Shown piece after piece: positions 10,658 to 19,913 of a stretch of DNA of 64,000 nucleotides. The DNA comes from Paramacrobiotus metropolitanus (Eukaryota > Tardigrada > Eutardigrada > Parachela > Macrobiotidae): positions 62,001-126,000 of the forward strand of contig NW_026570239.1 in assembly GCF_019649055.1 (NCBI RefSeq), written 5' to 3'. The notes beneath the pieces are model-generated. The model was not told the DNA's origin. It saw nothing but the letters and a program-made list of their open reading frames with translations, and ran no database searches. The position numbers and the translations under genes are program-made. Positions within the stretch are counted from its first letter, which is position 1, and each line of letters begins with the position of its first letter.

Positions 10658-12620
10658 AAGGTATAACAACGCAGTGTTGCCCGAGTCTGCAACTCGCAGC
10701 ACATGTGACACCATAACAACGAGTAGAGTAGTCAATTGCTTCAACATGAAAACGACCGTGTCAGTAATATCATACATACGACATATTTTGTATAGTAAGT
10801 AGTAAAACTGCCACAGATACACTGTTCTACAAGATGCGACAATCACAAACCAACATCGAACAAAGGACTGAGTACATCTGGTTGAGCGACTCGTTTACCC
10901 AAATATCCGTTCACCGCCTTTCCCAAAGTTGCTGGATATTCTGTCTGAGCCTTCGCTTCCCCCAATTTTCAACTTCCCATGACGGTGTCTTCCCGACAAC
11001 CGAATGCGCTCAGTTTACTGTACTTTTAAAGTCCGACTGTCAAGTTAGCAATGCACAGTGTACCACTGTATATCATGGATTATATGATATCAGCGTCCGG
11101 AGATTATCTCTTGCTCATAACTTCTGCGTTCCAGGCATATTCCAGCATGCAGGATCATGCAGCTGGGGAGGCAGCTGAACAGTTACCAACTAACTCACAG
11201 CAACGAGATGGTGGCTCGATGCACTGGGAACACCGGCTTCCAGTGTGCCGATATCGTCAACCCGTAGAGCACATACATTAAATAGTATCCTTCATAAGCA
11301 CTACGCCTTAACCCAGACTTTTTTTCACTGAGATTTCATGTTATTAAGATTCTCTAAAAAAACAGGCGCCTCACTCAAGCTGATAAGTCTCGTACGGTTG
11401 TACCGGCACCGTACATGGTCGTAGCTCTCACATGAACGATGCCGGACTCCTCTCTGTAGTTGTGAATGATGAGATATACGAGTACATTAGCTGTAGAATG
11501 ATAGTACGAGTAGCTTTTTTTGTTAATATTATACAAGAAATCAGATGCGGCTTCGCCTCTGCATTTCTGGTGGTCCACGGTCGGTTCATTCGAATTATTT
11601 CGATTAGTTTAATATTAAGTAATTGCTAGTTAGCATCTTCGAGGATTTTTATTGGGTTATTCAAATTAACATTGGTTAAAAACAAAATTACGCGTAACAT
11701 TATTAAACTTTGTCCCTAACAAATTTCCGCCAAACCAAGAAAACGTACAATTCTCAGATTTGCACTATTTTCATAAATCGTGCTAGTCAGCGGTAACGGA
11801 ATGCGAATCCTTCGTTGGAACTCAGAGAGACAACGATGAAGAACATTTCGGTAAAATGCTTAATGCAGATTGATTGGATGTTTCATCACAATTTTGAAAG
11901 TGCAAATAGCAAAGGCTTCTGTCGCGTGTGCCATGATGGTAAACATTTTGTTCGATGCTCTAATTATTTAGATACAGTATATGATACAGCCCACGGGATT
12001 ATAAGGGTTGAAGAAGATACGAGTTACATATTATTATGTGCATGTATATATAAAAACAGCTGTACTACTGTATCTCGTTTGGGAAATGTGCGCTTCTCAG
12101 TTTCCAGACCAGATACAGTAATGCAACTAGTTTCTTCCTTTTGTACGTATTTTAAGAAAATTAAGGTGTGTTGGTCCGTTGGATACATCGGCAATATATT
12201 ATCAAAATAATATCAGAATGATAAGGAAATATCAAATAAGCTAAATACGCTGGAAATATGAAACAAGCTAAATACGCCGATCCACAGACACAAATCGGTT
12301 CACAGTCCAAAGACACAAGATGTCGCTGAGCAGTCTGACGTCCAACAAGAAACATGCATGCTGCAACGGAGTTGGTGCCTACACGCAGTGCAAATACAAA
12401 AAATATCAATCTCAAAGCAGTTGCTAAGCTTTTTGCAACAGCGCGCAAATAGGGGCTACAGATGTTGCATTCTGCGGTGGGTGTGACCTTAAGCCGGATT
12501 TATTGTGAATTTGATGTTGAGGGTTTTAGTAGCGATGGCTAGATGGAAACGAGCCCTGTGAGCACAAACTTCCAAAAACGCAGTGGCATACTGAGACAGG
12601 CCAAATCTACACTCTTCGAG

Positions 12621-12651
12621 TTTGGCTGATTGGCAGTGTCAATCAGCCAAA
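12621..12651. repeat. 12-bp perfect hairpin
   Basis: TTTGGCTGATTG and CAATCAGCCAAA are exact inverse copies around a 7-nt loop. It is followed by a short A-rich run. Function unknown. Confidence 0.55.
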
Positions 12652-13982
12652 AAAGAACAGTGCAGAGACTCCATACTGATCATACATAAATTTACCAGCG
12701 TAACGGACATTTTTGCCACAAACGAGAAAAGAAAATTTTCTAACCTGGAAAATTACTCACTAAACTACAAATTCACACAACACTCCCAAATATTCAAAAG
12801 GCAACAGCGCACCAGAGCAGTCGCTGGCACATGTTCCTCGGAGATCTGCATGTGATCTCCTTGGGGACCATGCGATGTTTTCTGTTATGGTGCTGTATTT
12901 GAGTACTCCTTAGCTAAAACTAACTCATTCGTTTACTTGTGACTTGTTTAATCGATGATTAGGCATTTTTATTGTGATCTCCGGAGAATTTTTTACTGGC
13001 ACTGCTAAATGGTTACGTAAGCCGCACTAGCAGCTCACCATGCAAACACTCTTCTTCCGGTAACGGTTTTACCAGAACGCTTGTAACTGGAAACAATTGG
13101 GGAAATTGTATTCAAGATGTCTGCACCCTCAGCAGGAAATGATTGCGTGTTACTCGTTGGTTTCGTGGTAAGAAAATAGCGGGAAAGACCGGGCTGGAGG
13201 AATTTTGAATAGCGCCAGAACTCGGGATTGCCAAAAGAGTGAGGATTGTTCGAGAACTGAACTAGATTAGTTGATACTATCAGCACCCAGTCAATTCCGT
13301 ACATGCGTAGTGAGCATGATCGTTACTCCATAACTGTGTAAACATTCAAATGCGTTTTTCCACTGCATTGTTAACTTCCAGAGGCACGTGATGTTTACAA
13401 AAGACCGAACCACTTCTGCCAAAATTAGTGTATTTTCCCGCACCCGATGCAGGAGGGCTGCCAAACCAGTCGGCAGCATACGTGGCAAGCATTACATTCC
13501 GTAGTATCTAAGAATGCACTATTATTATTAGATAATCAATGTATTACAGTATTACCGGGATTATGTTCGTAACGCAGCCTATTGGGTTTCTGCAGATTAA
13601 TCTCGCGGGATGGCTTTTATTGCTTGTTCAGCATGTTCCACCAGTTTTACCCGCATGCACCACTTTACAAAAATCAGTGAAAACGATTGAATCTGATTGT
13701 TCTTTGGATACTTCCTGGCAGTTCAGCTGCCTTCCGCTACTGGCAAGCGAGAGACCGTTCAATAGAACCAGACAATTCTGTTCATGGTTGATTTTATTGC
13801 CTTGAGCAGATATCACTCTAAGTAGGGCTTAAGTCCAAACAGGCATGCGGTGTGGTCTGGGCTGTGTTAGCTTAAGCAGACGAATCACGTCCAAACGGTG
13901 ACCTTCCATTTCTTCGACCCTCATACCGTAAAGCAAACGCGATGTCGACACGTCACGCACTCGATCTACCGTTTTTTAAAGC

Positions 13983-14085
13983 ATCTTAATTTTTTGAGTT
14001 TCATTGGTCTTCTTAGGTTTCTAAGTTTTCTTAGGTTTTCTTGGGTTCTAAATTTCTTAGTTTTCTTTGGTGTCTTAGGTCTTCT
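13983..14085. repeat. TTAGG-rich tract, isolated core-like sequence
   Basis: Degenerate TTCTTAGGTTTTCTTAGG sequence like the cores of FB-1 to FB-3. Possible remnants of short flanking arms are seen at about 14092-14140 (CCGTCACCCTCGTGCCGG), but no clear inverted partner. Confidence 0.5.
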
Positions 14086-14205
14086 TAACCGTCACCCTCG
14101 TGCCGGTTAGTCCGCCAAAACGATGACTGACACGACCGGCAATGGCTAAGATGAAAGTTGTGCTTTCCTTACAACTTCACAGTAGAAAGACAATGTAATT
14201 ACATA

Positions 14206-14398
14206 AGGGCAAAACCAGGCGTCTTCCACCGATCCCCTGTACTGCTGCCGTCACCCTCCTGTAGTGTGACGTTGCGGCAACACATATGGTTAAATCTGGT
14301 GCGGTATGTAAGCGCCATGTTGAGCCATAACGTTAAACTCCAGGCGGGTGACGGCAGCAGTATAGTGGAACGGTGGAAGATACCTGGTTTTGCCCCCT
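14206..14398. mobile_element. MITE, about 193 bp, 50-bp inverted arms
   Basis: The ends read AGGGCAAAACCAGG and CCTGGTTTTGCCCCCT. Inverse similarity continues inward through CTTCCACCG and CTGCTGCCGTCACCC on both sides, giving arms of about 50 bp around an unrelated centre of about 90 bp. No transposase frame. ATA adjoins both ends, a possible 3-bp target duplication. Superfamily not assigned. Confidence 0.7.
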
Positions 14399-14495
14399 AT
14401 ACCTTTATAATAAGTACAGGACGGCAAGTCGGAAGTGCTTTCGGAACTTGCACTTATCCCATACAAAAGCCATATACCGCATGCAGCACTACTGA

Positions 14496-15193
14496 CCAGT
14501 AAAGTCGAAATCAGCGCATATTCACCAAAATATGACACTTACATCACTTAGTAGAATAAAATGCGCAGAATTTTAATAAAATTTTTATTTCCCGGTGAGT
14601 TTTGCAGTTTTTGTGTATTAATCATTCTACGTCTACGCGCGCACATCAAAGATGCCGCCCACGCGCACCTGAGATACCGATCTTGACTCCGATCGTGAGC
14701 GCTGGCCTGCCTGTACGGCAGCTGCATTGACGATAAAACAATAATTTTTATTCGCTCTAGATTTCGTTTTACATAGGGCGCCGATACATCACTATTATTT
14801 TCATGATTTTTAAACCTAGAATTCTTTGAACAGCAATTTTTCTGGATCGTAGAACCAGAAACAAAATTGCGCCGTTCAGTGCTCGAGAGATGCAGCTGAC
14901 TTCACTTCAGCTCGCACTGAAACCTCGGATATGATCTACTAACTGATAACCATGCGATGCAGCATATCCCCGATCCGAATTAGAAAAGATCCGGTGCGCG
15001 ATGGGCGGCATCTTTAATGTGCGCGCGTAGACGTCACCGAACGCTCTCCCATACTTACTTTAGATGATTGTTACACAAAAACTGCAAAACTCACCGGAAA
15101 ATAAAAAATTTATTAAAATTCTGCGCATTTTATTCTACTAAGTGATGTAAGTGTCATATTTTGGTGAATATGCGCTGATTTCGACTTTACTGG
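14496..15193. mobile_element. Foldback MITE, 698 bp, arms about 175 bp
   Basis: CCAGTAAAGTCGAAATCAGC at the left end is inverted at the right end (15174-15193). The arms remain near-identical through the GGTGAGTTTTGCAGTTTTTG and GCGCGCACAT segments down to GATGCCGCCCA. The right arm has an extra insert of about 26 bp. TGA lies directly outside both ends, a possible 3-bp duplication. The centre is unique and non-coding. The same short peptide frame opens outward from each arm, which simply reflects the inverse duplication. Confidence 0.85.
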
Positions 15194-15258
15194 TGAACGT
15201 AATCTATGTATTATTCAAGTTACAGAGGTATTGTCATTCGTCTTCTTATTTAATCGTG

Positions 15259-16288
15259 ATGATTTTCTTATTTATTTTGGTGCCTGGCAGTGAATCGACA
15301 ACCACCGGCAAGAAAAATCCGCGGGTCTGGGATACCGTCAAGCGCCAGAGGCAATTACACGCATCCACATGGCTGCATAAGCCCGCCAGTGGAGAAGTTG
15401 TAAACCTTCGTTCTGAGTTCAGCTCACTTTCGGCGGTTTCAGTCGTTTTACGGCGATCATAGCCTAAAATAGTGTGTATTATTACACAGTTTGTGTAGTT
15501 TTAAATGTGCTTTTTTAACTTTTTTGTGCAAGATTAAATAATTAGAAATCCATTGAGAAAAGTTTAGAGGGGTCTTTAGGATTTGAATTTAAATTATAAT
15601 TTCTATTTTTAATGGAATTTCTTGACCTTTAAAGAGAAAATGGTTTGTTGGCTTCGCGCTTCGCGCGAAAAGGATATTATTCTATCCAAACGTTCAACTT
15701 CTAGATCTTCGCGCGTGAAGAGTAAACTCACTTCCTCTGTTCAAAATACGTGACTGATATTCTTAAAATTTGAATTTAGAGTAATTTGCGTGGTTTTGAT
15801 AAGTTTTCCATATTTTGGCATTGACGATTATCATATTAAAACTGTGAAGCAAACATTAGCACAAAAATGTAGTGGCTTACTAGTATATTCTCCGTGAATC
15901 GTTGGATTTCGATGTATTACGCAGATGTATTTGTTCTTTTTCTCTCGCAGACTGAGCTCTGGTCAAGTGTGGCATAAATGCAAGACCTTGCGAAATGACT
16001 TTTCTAGCGTTTTCCTAGCGAAATGGCTTGTCAGCTTCGCGCGAAAATTTTTCTTAGCAATCATATTCAAAAGATTTATGAAAGTGCAAAACAATTGTTT
16101 AAAAAATAGCTGTCCCCTATCCTGACCAACCCCCGGAGGGGGGTCGCCAGGGGTAGTGTGTAGTTTTGAAACTCCACTATTTTAGGCTCTGACGGCGATC
16201 GACACGCAAAGCCGTGCGGCGTAACTATTGTAGCGATAGAAGTTGTACACCAATAAGACCACTCAGTTATGATTCATCATTACGTTAA
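15259..16288 (+). pseudogene. Small secreted-type ORF interrupted by a hAT-like element
   Basis: A plus-strand frame from ATG 15259 starts with a hydrophobic stretch (MIFLFILVPGSES) followed by a basic region with dibasic sites (GKK, KRQR, LRR). At 15458 a 734-bp element with an 8-bp target duplication cuts it. Ignoring the element and one duplication, the frame continues into RRSTRKAVRRNYC and stops at 16286-16288. It could be a neuropeptide-like or short secreted precursor, but I recognise no mature peptide. The 5' end may lie further upstream, because TTACAG/AGG at about 15220 resembles an acceptor. Its tail overlaps the minus-strand frame ending at 16263, so one of the two may be spurious. 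Confidence 0.35.
15450..16199. mobile_element. hAT-like non-autonomous element, 734 bp
   Basis: The element spans 15458-16191. The left end reads CATAGCCTAAAATAGTG and the right end, inverted, CAGAGCCTAAAATAGTG: terminal repeats with one mismatch. An exact 8-bp direct repeat ACGGCGAT flanks it at 15450-15457 and 16192-16199. The interior is AT-rich with CTTCGCGCTTCGCGCG-type segments and one short frame, but no transposase. Ends and duplication size fit hAT. Confidence 0.85.
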
Positions 16289-17238
16289 GAACTCTCTTCA
16301 TTTTACCGGCTAGCTGTCCTTCTTTACATTTTCTAGAATTCATTCTTGTTCTCAGCTTGATCAGCTTGTTCCACTTGTTAAGGGATTTGGCCCGGTACAT
16401 AGCACCAAGATCGTGAACATCCAGGGGAAGTTTCGCTGCTGCGCGCTCCCAAAACCTTTTTTGCATTGCTTTATGGTATTTTGTAGCCAGAAGAATTGTT
16501 TACTTAGGTGAGAAAACCGTTTGCGCGCGCAACATCTGGTTGCGAAGTTATGAGGGTATCCAAATTCCAAAAAGTTTAAATGCATTCAGGTGTACCAAAA
16601 GTCTCATTATGGACCGATCCCTTTCAAATTTTGCGCGTAAATGCACATAACCATGAAGATCGTTTTGACACGGATCCAGACTTCTACGATTTTTTTCAAA
16701 TTTTAAAATGAATTTTAAAATTTTTGAAATTCATTTTAAAATTTGAAAAACATGTTAGAACAGTGGATTCGTGTCAAAACGTTCTTCATGGTTATGTGCA
16801 TTTACGTGCAAAGTTCGAAAGGGATCGGTCCATATTGAGACTTTTGGAACACCTGAATGCATTTAAACTTTTTGGAATTTTGTTACCCTCATAACTCCGC
16901 AACCGGATGTTGCGCGTGAAAACGGATTTCACGCCTATGTACACCAATCATTTGGCTACACAATGTCAAAAAGCAACCCAAAAAGTGTTTGAAAGTGCGC
17001 GAAAGCGAATATTCCCGTCAATGTACACGATTATAGCGCTATGTACCGGGCCAAATCCCTTAAACTCTTGCCTAAACCTTGCTCCTTGTCTTGCATTATT
17101 CTTGTATATGCCGTGAACTTCCGTTGTTACGTTCAGTAATTGTGTTACGTCAGTAAGAGCAGTCCCGGCCAGCATCGTTGCCGGCCGTGCCAACCTTTCA
17201 TCCCAACAGCCCACACAACATCGTGGTAAGGTCAACAC
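16263..17238 (-). pseudogene. Unidentified coding exon broken by a TTAA-flanked foldback
   Basis: Two minus-strand frames flank a 682-bp insertion. The upstream part (17238 down to 17064) includes LARPATMLAGTALTDVTQLL. The downstream part (about 16377 to the stop at 16263) is basic, including NKWNKLIKLRTRMNS. Ignoring the insertion (one TTAA kept) joins them in one frame through RFRQEFNKWNK. The 682-bp length is 3n+1, which explains the frame change. No ATG was found at the 5' end, so upstream exons are expected; an AG acceptor may lie near 17190. The protein family is not recognised. The element disrupts the last exon. Confidence 0.4.
16378..17063. mobile_element. piggyBac-type foldback MITE (TTAA target)
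   Basis: Two arms of about 335 bp, inverse copies of each other, meet at an AT-rich centre near 16718. The outer ends read GGGATTTGGCCCGGTACATA and its inverse. TTAA is present at both borders (16378-16381 and 17060-17063), the signature target duplication of piggyBac elements. There is no coding capacity. Related single-arm remnants occur at 53580-53701 (TTAAGGGAAATGGCCCGGTA) and about 58750-58960 (AACCGGATGTTGCGCG). Confidence 0.82.
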
Positions 17239-17519
17239 GCCAACCCACTAGAACAGCGGCCAGATAGGCTTCTGTTACACTATTCGTTCGCAGAAGCCGA
17301 TGTCCGCGTTCGGCCGCCATCACTGGCAACATTCCAACGCAATCGATAAGGGTTTCCACATTTTTTACTTTTAATATGACCAGCTGTTACGGATCAGCTT
17401 TTAATATGACCAGAAGCAGTCATACTAAAAGATACTTTTTGCAAGATATAATATTAGAAATGTATCATGCATATTAGCGCAAGCGTTAGTGATTCTGCTG
17501 AAATACGTCGATAATTAAA

Positions 17520-17702
17520 TTACACGATGCTTTGAAGAGCACTTATCCGCTTTACCTGGTTGAAACTGGAGACATTGTGCCTGATCATGGAAACGGTTAT
17601 TCGATCCCATATCCCGTTTGCTCCCAACTCACTTGGCCTTTGAATAATGGAATTTTGCTGTTGATCGGCTGCATGCTGTTCCACACCGTCCTTTCCCAGT
17701 AG
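17520..17702 (+). pseudogene. Coding-like fragment, C-terminal membrane anchor
   Basis: An open frame of about 60 codons reads through YPLYLVETGDIVPDHGNGYS and ends in a hydrophobic segment (LNNGILLLIGCMLFHTVLSQ) and stop at 17700-17702. It has neither ATG nor upstream exon; a stop or non-splice sequence lies just before it. The look is that of the last exon of a type I membrane protein, orphaned by rearrangement. Family not recognised. Confidence 0.3.
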
Positions 17703-17891
17703 CAGAGTCAGCAATTAGTCAACCTGCATTGACAAATCGATAACACTTGCTGATTAACACTTACGCAAATGCGTTTTAACAGAGGTATTCGATTGTAGGT
17801 CATTTTCCTCGTTGACGAATTGTACGATGTAGAGTAGCGGGAAAACTGTTCTTTGCAATTGTAGAATTCTATCGTCGCATTTCTTTTACTA

Positions 17892-19517
17892 ATGATTTTC
17901 TCCATAATGGACTCATTTCCCGAGCGGAACAACAAATTAAGAAACCCGTCGCCTGAGGACGCACTAGAGACCGCCGCCGTAATTCCGCTGAGTTTATTAA
18001 GATGCTTTGGCATAATCCCAATTAAAAGCGCTTCCCCTTACCGACAAACAGCGTTGACCGCGATTGCGGTGATCCTAATTAGTGGCGCTTGGTTCCAAGT
18101 GGCGCTGGTTGGTGGCTCCGCCTATTGTCGCCTGTTCCCACCGAATTCCGCCTCTCAGACAGACAAGAAAAGCGTTTCCCTAATGGACATGATGCTTTCC
18201 TTGCCGTACGTCGCTGTGAGCCTCCGGGGTGCGGCGACGCTAACGGTTATTCTCTTCACGCGACACCGCCTTGCTAACATATTACAGAAACTGAATTCTC
18301 TTCTTGCGCGATCTCTAATTGTAAGCGGTCCGAATACACAACGGTATATTCGCCGCTGGAGATTGCAAATTAGTTTTGTCTCCGTCTTCTTCATCGCGTA
18401 TTTGAGCGCTACTGAATATTTCAATATTACCGGTACGATTAAACAGATGAATTTAACATGGACGGAAGGAAATATGTATGATCCACTACCGCCCATCTTC
18501 CCGGTGTGGCTAAGCATGGGCTTCTACGAAACCTTTCTAGAAGTCACATTCATGTTATCCATACAAGTCTCCATTTTGTTAATCTTTTCTGCACTGGTTT
18601 TAACCGCTTGCACTGATCGAATCAACGACAACCTCCGCTTGCAAACAGAAATAACTGTGAGCAAGAAACTCGATGACCTTTGGAAAAGTACGGAGTGCTT
18701 GGAAGATCTGTTGCACCAGCATGCGGAGGTGATGGACGCGTGCAAGAATGTAAATGCGGTGTTCGGGCTGTTTTTCGCCGTAGCGTATTGCCTGGATTTC
18801 CTGGCTTTGGTATCGTATGTGACCAATTGGTTGCTCAATACGGCGCTGATGTTGGATAATCTGTGGAGCGCTGTGTATGAAGTGCTGATCACGATTAATG
18901 TGGTGGTGTGCGGTGGGATGTTTTTAATCCCTCTGTTTCGGATGCACGATCACGTAAGTGACGCCCATTTTCACAATGTAAAAATTTATTCTGTATTTTT
19001 CCTTCTACGATTTATTTTTGCAGACACGATGAACAAATTTTATATCGAATTTTCTGTAATCGGACTGCTTGATTTTCTCATGCAGCTGATCACTTTGCAG
19101 GCATTGGAGATTTACGAGGGTTTATGCAATTATGCCGATGCAGCGGTACCCGTTCTACAAAGCGACCAAGTGGGTTAACACCGCAGTGCACACTATTCGA
19201 TTAGCAGTTTGCTCGTTGATGTGTCGATTAGCCATCATGCTGTCATAATTTTGACTCTGCATTTGTTTTACTTTTGCAGGGTAACCAGCTGCGGAGGACG
19301 CTGCACCTGTTCATGCATAAGAGCCGGAATCAGCATATTATCATACAAGGCTGGCACACAGTGTATGCCACACGGCATTTATTTGTAGCAGTAAGTAAAT
19401 AACGGTCTTCTATTATCGCTACTGGTTTATCGATTTACGATGATCTCGTTACAGACATTCACTATCTGTGTGTCGTTCGTCGTCGTTGCTCATGAAGTTC
19501 TCCAGAAATCCCGTTAA
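17892..19517 (+). CDS. Gustatory-receptor-like 7TM protein A
   Basis: Four exons in phase 0: 17892-18953, 19101-19169, 19280-19390 and 19455-19517, giving 434 residues. Helices lie at roughly 54-78, 101-122, 159-178, 220-240, 286-314 and 330-349, with the seventh in exon 4 (TFTICVSFVVV). The loop between helices 4 and 5 has the family-like pattern HAEVMDACKNVNAVFGLFFA. The short final exons align residue by residue with genes B and C. The frame reads through the first intron by chance, but the paralogs show that the real acceptor is CACTTTGCAG at 19100. The exon 2 donor CAA/GTGGGT is weak. A second ATG at 17907 could be used. The presumed role is a plasma-membrane chemoreceptor with an intracellular N-terminus; the ligand is unknown. 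Confidence 0.88.
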
Positions 19518-19648
19518 CCATGGTACTTTTAACTATTTGATGGCCCTTCTCTGCTCGGGCTAAGCTCCATCATTTGTTAAACCATCGCGCGCTTTCTCCA
19601 CTTAATGCTTTATGATTACGAATTAAAGTGGAAACGTTTCTTTTTTGT

Positions 19649-19654
19649 TTTATT
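19649..19654 (-). terminator. Possible polyadenylation signal of the EB-domain gene
   Basis: AATAAA on the minus strand, about 260 nt beyond the stop codon at 19914. It is the nearest such hexamer seen; usage is an inference. Confidence 0.3.
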
Positions 19655-19913
19655 CAATCGGTATTTAAGCGCGATCTGCAAGGTAAGGAAACAAGGCAAA
19701 ATTCCAGAAACGCCCTTAATCGCGCAAGCATTCGCGTAAGAAGAGCATACGGGTCGGTGGCGTACAACGGTATAAGCATAAATGATTTTATCGGTAGAAG
19801 CAAATCTGCTGCAAAAAGCTGACATTCCGCTTATACCGCCTTCGAACATTCCAATTTCGGAAAACGAACGACAACTGCTATCAACGTACATCAATAACTT
19901 GCGGCATGCCGAT

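Larger units (their letters stand above)
10066..13982. other. Intergenic, no supportable gene
   Basis: Several frames of 60-131 codons occur. The longest, 11815-12210 (+), begins MELRETTMKNISVK, has scattered cysteines and matches no family I know. A minus frame at 12161-12448 starts with a hydrophobic stretch but lacks support. At 11051-11281 an open frame crosses a CAG/GCATATTC junction that could be a splice acceptor, but no partner exon was found. Two hairpins are listed separately. Confidence 0.35.

Noticed and set aside
14290-14538. 82-codon minus frame starting MSYFGEYALISTLLV, duplicated at 15151 (+)
   Set aside because: The shared start is only the inverted arm of the foldback at 14496-15193; the sequences diverge beyond the arm.
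19024-19178. Continuation of receptor A exon 1 through to the stop at 19178
   Set aside because: Comparison with B and C shows a 69-nt exon starting at 19101. The read-through lacks similarity, and a donor GTAAGTG lies at 18954.
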